19,271 bases of DNA from Thermoplasmata archaeon (GTDB lineage Archaea; Thermoplasmatota; Thermoplasmata; Sysuiplasmatales; Sysuiplasmataceae). The translations under genes were made by a program, and so were the position numbers. The DNA is taken from the NCBI GenBank assembly GCA_021796175.1, contig JAJYOM010000013.1:1-19271 (forward strand), written 5' to 3'. Positions 13,401 to 19,271 of this stretch are shown here, piece after piece. The number at the start of each line of letters is the position of its first letter. The stretch's first letter is position 1. A model generated the notes under the pieces. It ran no database searches and was not told the origin of the DNA. It saw only the letters and a program-made list of their open reading frames with translations.

Positions 13401-15353
13401 ATGGACGCTACTGTAAGGGAAGTGCTGCCGACCCAGAGTGCAATTTCAGTCGGTATGAGGGAGATAGAGGAACTGAGAAGAAAATCCATCGAAAATACCG
13501 AACTCTTCTGGGAGCCTGTTGCAAACGAACTGTTCTGGTATGAGAAGAAGGGCGCTCTCTTCGATAAGCATGAGAAGCCGCCATACGGAGGCTGGTTTGA
13601 AAACTGGAAGACAAACCTGTGCTTCAATGCAGTGGACAGGTGGGCACAGTCGAGCAGAAAGAACAAGGTTGCCTTTTTCTGGGAAGGCGAGCCCGGTGAC
13701 AGGAAGGCGCTGACGTACAACGAGCTGTACAGGGAAGTGAACAGGATGGCCTCCGCGCTATTGCGTCTCGGTGTTTCGGACGGTGACAGGGTGACGATAT
13801 ACATGCCGATGATCCCTGAACTTGTAATATCTCTCCTTGCATGCGCCAGGATCGGCGCAATCCACTCGGTTGTCTTCGCCGGCTTCACCAGCCAGGCGCT
13901 GGCTGACAGGGTAAACGACTCAAAATCGAAGGTCCTGATTACAGCGGACGGCGGGTGGAGAAGGGGCAAGATAATCGAGCTGAAGAAGATTGCGGATGAC
14001 GCACTTAAACAGTGTCCGTCGGTGCAGAAGGTCATTGTAGCCAAGAGGACGGGCCAGGAAATTGATATGGAAGCATACAGAGACATGTGGTATGACGAAC
14101 TGCTGAAGGGCGCAGACAGCAGAGTCAGACCAGTGCCGTTGCCGGGCAATCATCCCAGTTACATACTGTACACGTCTGGAACCACTGGCAAACCCAAGGG
14201 CGCAGTTCACAGCACCGGCGGATACATGCTCTGGGCTTACTACACCCAGAAGGCAGTGTTTGACATCAGGGATGAGGATATCTACTGGTGCACAGCGGAT
14301 GTCGGCTGGGTGACAGGCCACACGTACGTGGTTTATGGGCCCTTGCTCACTGGCGCCACTTCCCTCATCTACGAAGGAGCCCCGGATTTCCCCGAACCCG
14401 ACAGGTGGTGGAAGCTGATTGAGGAGTATGGCGTCACAATACTCTACACGGCACCCACAGCCATCCGCTCCTTCATGAAATTCGGCGAACACTGGCCGGG
14501 GAAGCATGATCTGTCATCTCTCAGGCTGCTCGGGACTGTGGGCGAGCCAATCAATCCCGAGGCGTGGAACTGGTACTACAGGACAATCGGCGGCAGCAGA
14601 TGCCAGATTGTCGACACATGGTGGCAGACTGAAACTGGTGGCATCATGATCAGCCCGCAGACCGGAATTACACAGATACCGCTCAAGCCCGGGTCGGCAA
14701 GCGTTCCGCTCCCGGGCGTTGATGCACACATTGTCGATGAAAACGGTCACGAGCTTCCAGCAAACAGGAAAGGCTTCCTTGTGATAGGACACCCATGGCC
14801 AGGGCAGTTCATGGCATTGTGGGGCGACAGAGAAAGGTTTGAGTCTGTGTACTTCAAGCGCTTCCCGGGCAGTTATTATGCGGCCGACTATGCGATGAAG
14901 GACCATGATGGCTACTTCTGGCTTCTTGGCCGGGCCGACGAGGTGCTGAAGATTGCCGGTCACAGGATAGGCACTATAGAACTCGAAGACGCACTGATTG
15001 TGCATCCATCCGTTGCAGAGTCCGCAGTCATAGGCAAATTCGACGAGATCAAGGGCGAATCACCCGTCGCATTTGTAGTGCTCAGACCCGGCCATGATCC
15101 GTCACCTGCGCTGAGGAGGGAACTGCTGGATCATGTGAGGAACAGTATGGGCCCGATCGCTGTTCCCGGCGCTCTGTATTTCGTGGAAAAACTGCCTAAG
15201 ACAAGGAGCGGCAAGATAATGAGGCGTCTCATCAGGGCGGTGGTCGAGGAGAAGACACTCGGCGATGTCAGCACGCTGGAGGATGCAACAAGCATTGACG
15301 AGGCGGAAAAGGCCTACAGGGAGCTGCAGAAGGAAATCAGGAGGGAGAGCTGA
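13401..15353 (+). CDS. acs: Acetyl-CoA synthetase (AMP-forming; may also use propionate)
   Basis: This enzyme activates acetate (and often, less well, propionate) with ATP and CoA to acyl-CoA, AMP and PPi. The product is 650 residues from the ATG at 13401. Landmarks are SYILYTSGTTGKPKGAVHS (phosphate loop), CTADVGWVTGHTYVVYGPL, GTVGEPINPEAW, DTWWQTETGG, LGRADEVLKIAGHRIGT and PKTRSGKIMRR with catalytic Lys605, the usual reversible-acylation site. The acyl-pocket residues known for Acs (Val and Thr in WVTGH, Val in GTVGEP, the Trp of DTWWQ) are present, which fits acetate as main substrate. Start 13401 is preferred over the ATG at 13368 because GGTGG lies 4 nt upstream and the latter falls inside a leader hairpin. 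Nearby methylcitrate genes suggest it could supply propionyl-CoA. Confidence 0.93.
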   Translation: MDATVREVLPTQSAISVGMREIEELRRKSIENTELFWEPVANELFWYEKKGALFDKHEKPPYGGWFENWKTNLCFNAVDRWAQSSRKNKVAFFWEGEPGDRKALTYNELYREVNRMASALLRLGVSDGDRVTIYMPMIPELVISLLACARIGAIHSVVFAGFTSQALADRVNDSKSKVLITADGGWRRGKIIELKKIADDALKQCPSVQKVIVAKRTGQEIDMEAYRDMWYDELLKGADSRVRPVPLPGNHPSYILYTSGTTGKPKGAVHSTGGYMLWAYYTQKAVFDIRDEDIYWCTADVGWVTGHTYVVYGPLLTGATSLIYEGAPDFPEPDRWWKLIEEYGVTILYTAPTAIRSFMKFGEHWPGKHDLSSLRLLGTVGEPINPEAWNWYYRTIGGSRCQIVDTWWQTETGGIMISPQTGITQIPLKPGSASVPLPGVDAHIVDENGHELPANRKGFLVIGHPWPGQFMALWGDRERFESVYFKRFPGSYYAADYAMKDHDGYFWLLGRADEVLKIAGHRIGTIELEDALIVHPSVAESAVIGKFDEIKGESPVAFVVLRPGHDPSPALRRELLDHVRNSMGPIAVPGALYFVEKLPKTRSGKIMRRLIRAVVEEKTLGDVSTLEDATSIDEAEKAYRELQKEIRRES

Positions 15354-15359
15354 AGGCGC

Positions 15360-16130
15360 TTACTTGCCTGAAAGAAGGGAGAAGAGCATTTCCGGATGGT
15401 TTGATGAGACACTGTCCGGTTTCATCGAAAGCACCTTCCTTGCATCGTCCTCCGTGTCAAGCACCCAGGGGTGGACGCTGTATCCGTTCCGGTGCAGTGT
15501 GCTGACAGAGTCGGGCTTTAGCTTTTCCCACTTGGGGAAGAAACTCTGTATCCTGAATTCCTGCGCCACATCGATATATTCCTCCGGCGGATCGGCTGTC
15601 AGGAGTCCTGTGTTGAGCTCATCATCGAGCTCCTTCAGATTCAAAAGTATGCCAGGATCAAATGCGATGAACACAGATCTTCTCTTCCACTTCGGCCTTG
15701 ATGACAACAGGTCAGCTATGTTCCTCTCAATGTCAGGGTAGATGTCGCTCCCGTGCTTTATCTCGACTAGTGCGAACCCTCTGTGTGTTATGAAGTCAAG
15801 TGCCTCTTCGAGAAGCGGAACCCTTTCTCCACTGAATTCCGGAGATGACCATGAACCGGCGTCAAGCTCTTTCAGTTCGCCATAGCTCTTTTCGATGACA
15901 AGTCCCTGTCCGTTGGTTGTCCTGTCCAGCGCCTCGTCATGCATGACAATGAGCCTCCTGTCAGCGCTCTGGTGTATGTCGAATTCCACAGCTTCTGCGC
16001 CAAGCCGGAAGGCAAGCGCGAATGAGGCGATTGTGTTCTCAGGTGCGTTGCCGGACGCGCCCCTGTGCGCCACAATCATTGGCTTCTTCCTGCCAGGAAT
16101 ATATTCGATGAATTTCCCCTGTGAACCCAT
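15360..16130 (-). CDS. Glycerophosphodiester phosphodiesterase
   Basis: This family hydrolyses glycerophosphodiesters to glycerol phosphate and an alcohol. The 256-residue protein has IVAHRGASGNAPENTIASF with His22, Arg23 and Glu32, AVEFDIHQSADRRLIVMHDE with Glu49, Asp51 and His64, LDRTTNGQG, and a later VEIKHG with the conserved Glu/Lys. It ends with VHPWVLDTEDD and PDSVSSNHPE, the usual end of the barrel. No signal peptide is seen, so it is cytosolic and probably acts in lipid headgroup or glycerol phosphate turnover; archaeal substrates would be G1P-derived. The ATG at 16130 has GGAG 8 nt upstream. It converges on acs with a 6-nt gap. Confidence 0.92.
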   Translation of the reverse strand: MGSQGKFIEYIPGRKKPMIVAHRGASGNAPENTIASFALAFRLGAEAVEFDIHQSADRRLIVMHDEALDRTTNGQGLVIEKSYGELKELDAGSWSSPEFSGERVPLLEEALDFITHRGFALVEIKHGSDIYPDIERNIADLLSSRPKWKRRSVFIAFDPGILLNLKELDDELNTGLLTADPPEEYIDVAQEFRIQSFFPKWEKLKPDSVSTLHRNGYSVHPWVLDTEDDARKVLSMKPDSVSSNHPEMLFSLLSGK

Positions 16131-16335
16131 GAACGAGACTCCGGGAAGCAGTCACTGCTGTTCTGTCTTCAGAAAACTTGTCCTACTTAACACTTGCCGG
16201 AAGGTTGGCATTACAACGCACAGCCTGCTGTCGCTGCTGCTTTCTCTTAGGGCTCAGATTTAAGAGCAAGTGACCCGTATTCACGGTTGAAACAGAGCAT
16301 GGCAGAAATATGGCAGTGCGCAGAGTTGATATAAA

Positions 16336-17874
16336 TTGAAACTTGAACTATCAGATTTTTTCAGCGAGATATATGAAAGGGACAGCAGCGGAATACCGCA
16401 ATTCAAGATTTGCTCGGGCGGCAAATGGTATTTCCCCGGAAACGGCAAATTCATCGATGTAAAAAGTCCGATCGACAATAGCGTCATTGCACGCATATCA
16501 GTCGCTGAGAATGAGCACGCGGACAGGGTGCTGGCAGATGCAACGGATGCCAAGCCGCTGATTCGCCGGCTCCCGGCAATTGAGCGCATGAATGCAATGG
16601 TGAAGGCTGCCTCGCTCCTTCAGGAGCAGTTCGGCCCGATGCAGAACTCCATCGTCGTAAACAACGGCAAGACGCTTTCAGATGCAGCAGGCGAGATCAA
16701 GTCAACGATGCACAGGCTGACTCTCGTCTTTGAGGAGGCCAGGAAGATTTATGGTGATTATCTGCCGGGGGACTGGGCAGAAGAGAACATAGGCAAATAT
16801 GCACTCGTGATCAGGGAGCCTGTCGGCGTTGTGCTCGCAATTGCGCCCTTCAACTATCCGCTTTTCATCACGTACACAAAGGCAATACCGGCACTCCTGG
16901 CTGGAAACTCTGTCATAATAAAGCCGCCGAGTGCCGACCCGATACCCCCCATACTGATGGCTCAGATACTGATAAAGGCCGGCCTTCCGCCCGCTTCCAT
17001 CAGCATCATAACAGGGCATGGACAAATCGGGAGCTACATGGCAAGGCAGCCCGCGGTCGATGTACTCACATTCACGGGCAGCACTGAGATCGGGGAGAAG
17101 CTGAGCGAGATATCAGGGATAAAGAAGATACATCTGGAACTGGGAGGAAAGGGCGTTGCAATCGTGCTCAATGATGCAGACCTCGAGAACGCAGCCGAGA
17201 AGGTACTGGCCGGTTCTCTGAAGAACGCCGGGCAGAGGTGCGATGCCATCAGCAGGGTGCTGGTTCAGAAGGGAGCCGCTCCCGAGTTCTGCCGGCTGCT
17301 GACAGACGGCATCAAATCATGGACTGCAGGCGATCCGCGTGATCCGAAGTTCAAGATCGGCCCCCTTATCGACAGCGAGGCGGTACAGCGCGTTGCGAGG
17401 CTTATCGACGATGCTGTCAGGAAGGGTGCGAGGCTTGTCCACGGGGGCAAGGTGAACGGCAACTTTGTCGAGCCCGCTCTGCTGCTCGACGTGCCGCTGG
17501 ATGCTGATGTGATGTGGGAAGAGACATTCGGACCAGTGGTGCCCGTCGCCGTCTTCGACACTTTGGATGATGCGATAGAGATATCGAACAAGTCAGATTA
17601 CGGCCTCGACTCTGCTGTGTTCACCAGGAGCCTCTCATCCGCATGGAAGGTATCGAAAAGGCTTGAAGTCGGTGAAGTGACAGTCAACAATTTCCCTGCG
17701 CACGGTGTCGGTTTCTTCCCGTTCGGGGGCGTCAAGGAGAGTGGACTTGGCAGGGAAGGCATAGGATACAGCATTGACGAGTTCACAAACATGAAGACAA
17801 TTGTGTTCGACACCGGGGCAGCGAAAATATGGGAACTGGAGGATAATATTTCCGCACCGATGCATAAGCAGTGA
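16336..17874 (+). CDS. gapN: Non-phosphorylating glyceraldehyde-3-phosphate dehydrogenase (GAPN-type aldehyde dehydrogenase)
   Basis: Archaeal GAPN oxidises glyceraldehyde 3-phosphate directly to 3-phosphoglycerate with NAD(P)+, bypassing the ATP-yielding step. The 512-residue ALDH has IAPFNYPLF, TFTGSTEIGEKL, HLELGGKG with Glu268, NAGQRCDAISRV with catalytic Cys302, EETFGPVVPV and FPFGGVKESGLGREG. The N-terminal extension before KICSGGKWYFPG and the GQRCDAISRV block resemble archaeal GAPN, and the neighbour is triosephosphate isomerase, so GAPN is preferred over glyceraldehyde or other ALDHs. The start is TTG at 16336; an in-frame stop lies three codons upstream, so no ATG start upstream is possible. 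A 12-codon reading frame (16299-16334) ends one base before the TTG. It ends 6 nt from the convergent tpiA piece. Confidence 0.87.
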   Translation: MKLELSDFFSEIYERDSSGIPQFKICSGGKWYFPGNGKFIDVKSPIDNSVIARISVAENEHADRVLADATDAKPLIRRLPAIERMNAMVKAASLLQEQFGPMQNSIVVNNGKTLSDAAGEIKSTMHRLTLVFEEARKIYGDYLPGDWAEENIGKYALVIREPVGVVLAIAPFNYPLFITYTKAIPALLAGNSVIIKPPSADPIPPILMAQILIKAGLPPASISIITGHGQIGSYMARQPAVDVLTFTGSTEIGEKLSEISGIKKIHLELGGKGVAIVLNDADLENAAEKVLAGSLKNAGQRCDAISRVLVQKGAAPEFCRLLTDGIKSWTAGDPRDPKFKIGPLIDSEAVQRVARLIDDAVRKGARLVHGGKVNGNFVEPALLLDVPLDADVMWEETFGPVVPVAVFDTLDDAIEISNKSDYGLDSAVFTRSLSSAWKVSKRLEVGEVTVNNFPAHGVGFFPFGGVKESGLGREGIGYSIDEFTNMKTIVFDTGAAKIWELEDNISAPMHKQ

Positions 17875-17880
17875 AAAGAG

Positions 17881-18483
17881 TCAGTCTGTCAGTGCCCCGG
17901 CCATTTCTCCAATGAGCTTCCTCTGCCTGTCGGACTTGACCACAGCGGATGCGACGAGAGCCCCCTGCGCACCCAGCTCGCCTGCCTTACGGACATCGTC
18001 AGCAGTGGTGATGCCCGCCCCGGCAATTATGAGCACTGTCCTGTTAATGCTTCTGATCGATTCCACCGATTCCGTGATCACTTCCGGCTTTGCCTTTGAC
18101 ACTGAGACGCCCCTGCCTATGAGTTCGGGCGGCTCAATCGCCACCATGTCCGGCCTCAGTGCGCTGACTGCAGCGACAGTGCGCGGCGTATCAGCGCACA
18201 CCACTGAACGCATGCCTTTGTTCCGCGATTTTTCAACAATGTATTCTATTTCCCAGAGACCAAGCCTGTGTTCGCTGTGGTTAATCAGTGTGCCGGAACC
18301 GCCCGCCGCCTTTATCATGTCAAGCGAATGGAATCCGGTCGTTGCACCAGGCTCGATCGGGTCGGTGTGCTGCGCATAGACAACCGAACCCGCCCGGGAG
18401 GCCTCCCGCAGCCACGGCAGCGGCGGGCAGACGACCACATTGACACCGGTTTCTATGGACACCTCTCTACACAGACAGCACAT
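17881..18483 (-). CDS. tpiA: Triosephosphate isomerase, N terminus cut off at an inversion junction
   Basis: From Arg6 (18468) leftward this is a clean archaeal triosephosphate isomerase: REVSIETGVNVVVCPPL, VVYAQHTDPIEPGATTG, GTLINHSEHRLG with catalytic His69, VAIEPPELIGRG with catalytic Glu117, SVSKAKPEVI and AGAGITTADDV. The normal beginning, the strand carrying the catalytic Asn-x-Lys, is absent. The five residues before Arg6 (MCCLC) have no family counterpart, and an in-frame stop lies two codons upstream of the ATG at 18483. The missing part is found on the plus strand at 19171. As it stands the product would be inactive. True homologous span is 17881-18468. Confidence 0.93.
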   Translation of the reverse strand: MCCLCREVSIETGVNVVVCPPLPWLREASRAGSVVYAQHTDPIEPGATTGFHSLDMIKAAGGSGTLINHSEHRLGLWEIEYIVEKSRNKGMRSVVCADTPRTVAAVSALRPDMVAIEPPELIGRGVSVSKAKPEVITESVESIRSINRTVLIIAGAGITTADDVRKAGELGAQGALVASAVVKSDRQRKLIGEMAGALTD

Positions 18484-18656
18484 ACTTCGTCAACCTGACT
18501 CTCGCAAAGGGTGCGGCAGGGACCGTGTCCCTGAACGCATATGCTGAATTCTATACGCTGCAGCCAGTCCGCTATCCACTCGAGATAGCGGGCGTACTCC
18601 TCCTGGTTGCGGGCATAATTGCTGTCGCAATCAGGATGACAATGCTTGCACCGTGA
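18465..18656 (+). pseudogene. C-terminal fragment of a membrane protein, 5' part missing
   Basis: In this frame 63 residues read like protein up to TGA at 18654-18656. There is an extracellular-looking stretch (STYFVNLTLAKGAAG, with an NLT sequon), then YAEFYTLQPVRYPLE, then a strong membrane helix (IAGVLLLVAGIIAVAI) and a short basic end (RMTMLAP). There is no start codon with a ribosome site. The frame's upstream codons belong to the antisense of tpiA, and a stop lies at 18441-18443. The coding signal begins exactly where the tpiA homology on the other strand ends. It is best read as the tail of a C-terminally anchored surface protein whose 5' part lies beyond the right edge on the minus strand. 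Confidence 0.65.
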
Positions 18657-18689
18657 CAAACGCACTGCTCATGCAGCCTTGACAGAACC

Positions 18690-18699
18690 GGATAAATAC
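18690..18699 (+). promoter_or_regulatory. TATA box of the EVE-domain gene
   Basis: GGATAAATAC is centred about 26 nt before the ATG at 18721, the leaderless spacing also seen at ribB and prpD. No ribosome site precedes the ATG. Confidence 0.55.
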
Positions 18700-18720
18700 A
18701 GGCTAAAAAATCTGGTCGTC

Positions 18721-19134
18721 ATGGCGCACTGGCTCTTCAAGGAGGAACCGGAACACTTCAGTTTCGAGGAGCTGCAGATGGAGGGAATGACAGCGTGGGA
18801 TGGCGTGAAGAACAATCTAGCTTTGCGGAACCTGAAGAGTGTGGCGAAGGGCGATATGATTCTCTACTACCACACCGGTGATGAAAAGTGCGTCGTCGGC
18901 CTCGCTGTCTGCACCGAGAGCAGGGGCACGGTCGGCTATCCGCATGTAAGCATCAAAGCTGTGAAGAAATTCAAGCACAGAGTTCCGCTCTCTGCGATAA
19001 AGACTGCCGGGCAGTTCAAAGATGAACCGCTGGTCCGCATACCAAGGCTGTCTGTCATGCCAGTTGGTGAAAAACTGTGGAAATTCATAATCGGCAGTTC
19101 AGGAATCGATATCGGCGGAGAAGAAAGATTATAG
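18721..19134 (+). CDS. EVE-domain (PUA-like) protein
   Basis: The 137-residue protein is a single EVE domain: HWLFKEEPEHFSFEEL at the N terminus, WDGVKNNLALRNLKSVAKGD, MILYYHTGDEKCVVGLAV and PRLSVMPV near the C terminus, matching the family's W-x-F-K-x-x-P, W-x-G-V-x-N and Y-H-x-G-x-x-K-x-V-x-G patterns. EVE domains bind modified bases in DNA or RNA, so a role in nucleic-acid modification recognition is likely but the target is unknown. The ATG at 18721 is set by the TATA box 26 nt upstream; an in-frame ATG at 18646 would start inside the previous gene. It is followed after 36 nt by the tpiA N-terminal piece on the same strand, so both were probably one operon. Confidence 0.92.
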   Translation: MAHWLFKEEPEHFSFEELQMEGMTAWDGVKNNLALRNLKSVAKGDMILYYHTGDEKCVVGLAVCTESRGTVGYPHVSIKAVKKFKHRVPLSAIKTAGQFKDEPLVRIPRLSVMPVGEKLWKFIIGSSGIDIGGEERL

Positions 19135-19170
19135 GCAGACAGGACCTCTTGTCCTGTGGAGGCCGATAAG

Positions 19171-19271
19171 TTGGCTGCCCAAGAAAAATATCTTCTGCTG
19201 AACCTGAAAGGATACAGGGAATCGTTCTCTGATGCTGTGACTGCAATCGCCGGATTTGCGAGAGAAGATCG
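19171..19271 (+). CDS. tpiA: N-terminal piece of triosephosphate isomerase, running off the window
   Basis: This frame starts at TTG 19171 with GGAGG (19158-19162) 8 nt upstream, a strong ribosome site. It encodes KYLLLNLKGYRESFSD followed by an amphipathic helix ending GFARE. The LLLNLKGY block is the first strand of archaeal TPI, with Asn11 and Lys13 at the canonical catalytic positions. Without gaps, 22 residues from NLK to RE correspond to the same stretch of other archaeal TPIs, directly before the VSIETGV with which the minus-strand piece continues. After AGAGA (19261-19265) only 6 nt remain (AGATCG, giving D-R), and they do not match the expected continuation GGTGTC. Alternatively, a complete second tpiA with a slightly different helix could follow outside the window. 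Confidence 0.75.
   Translation, partial: MAAQEKYLLLNLKGYRESFSDAVTAIAGFARED

Larger units (their letters stand above)
18464..19265. other. Inferred inverted segment (~0.8 kb) bounded by TCTCT / AGAGA
   Basis: TCTCT at 18464-18468 and its reverse complement AGAGA at 19261-19265 bound a segment carrying a membrane-protein tail, an EVE gene and the tpiA N terminus. Flipping the segment joins the tpiA pieces in frame (AGA GAG GTG), producing GFAREVSIETGV and a 225-residue enzyme. It also joins the membrane-protein tail to a minus-strand frame entering from the right edge without a stop. Beyond the 5-nt match no longer inverted repeat is seen, so a site-specific invertase is not indicated. Real inversion, mixed population or amplification/assembly artefact all remain possible. 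Confidence 0.7.

Noticed and set aside
13301..14149. 282-codon minus-strand open frame opposite acs
   Set aside because: Its serine-rich translation is the antisense of the clear acs motifs; no domain, ribosome site or promoter supports it.
18453..18665. Minus-strand open frame that could be taken as a 5' extension of tpiA
   Set aside because: It is in a different frame from tpiA and is antisense to the membrane-protein tail; it has no TPI-like N-terminal strand.
18464..19265. Invertase-controlled phase-variable switch
   Set aside because: Only 5 nt of inverted homology and no recombinase gene in the window; kept as a rearrangement of unknown origin instead.
1..19271. CRISPR array, insertion sequence or prophage genes
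   Set aside because: No regularly spaced repeats, transposase, integrase or phage structural genes were seen on either strand.

Overview
The window reads as chromosomal DNA of an archaeon, most likely a Thermoplasmata-type acidophile/heterotroph. The evidence is an archaeal exosome subunit (Csl4), Nob1, a METTL5-type RNA methylase, an archaeal-type triosephosphate isomerase, a non-phosphorylating GAPDH, archaeal riboflavin genes, AGG-rich arginine codons, and TATA-like boxes about 26-28 nt upstream of start codons that imply leaderless mRNAs. The lineage call is inference. Coding density is very high, and several tail-to-tail gene pairs are separated by only 1-6 nt.

Layout. 1-2043 (minus): riboflavin operon ribB-ribH followed by an amidohydrolase that leaves the window, with a TATA box and a long dyad upstream. 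2160-4204 (plus): a polytopic membrane protein translationally coupled to a secreted, membrane-anchored phosphoesterase. 4206-6163 (minus): small coiled-coil protein, glyA, nob1. 6242-7444 (minus): METTL5-like methylase and csl4. 7514-8230 (plus): metallo-beta-lactamase-fold protein with a degraded metal site, diverging from the methylase. 8267-8339: tRNA-Val(CAC). 8454-11867 (plus): propionate/2-methylcitrate genes (PrpD-like, PrpB-like, citrate/methylcitrate synthase). 11874-12287 (minus): small membrane protein. 12288-12790: gene-poor stretch with possible remnants. 12791-15353 (plus): SixA-like phosphatase and an acetyl-CoA synthetase. 15360-16130 (minus): glycerophosphodiester phosphodiesterase. 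16336-17874 (plus): GAPN-type aldehyde dehydrogenase. 17881-18483 (minus): triosephosphate isomerase lacking its N terminus. 18465-18656 (plus): C-terminal piece of a membrane protein. 18721-19134 (plus): EVE-domain protein. 19171-19271 (plus): the missing N-terminal piece of triosephosphate isomerase.

The most striking observation is at the right end. The tpiA gene is in two pieces on opposite strands. The N-terminal part with the catalytic Asn-x-Lys is on the plus strand at 19171. The rest, with the catalytic His and Glu, is on the minus strand ending at 18468. The two pieces rejoin in frame at a shared 5-nt sequence (AGAGA / TCTCT), giving a 225-residue enzyme of normal archaeal length. 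A membrane-protein gene is cut at the same point. A single inversion of about 0.8 kb (18464-19265) explains all of this. It may be a real rearrangement, a mixed-orientation population, or an amplification/assembly artefact; the window alone cannot decide.

Functionally, the PrpD/PrpB/citrate synthase set plus an acyl-CoA synthetase suggests propionyl-CoA oxidation through 2-methylcitrate to pyruvate and succinate. GAPN and TPI belong to triose-phosphate metabolism. The riboflavin operon carries an unassigned amidohydrolase that is a candidate for the deamination step of archaeal riboflavin synthesis.
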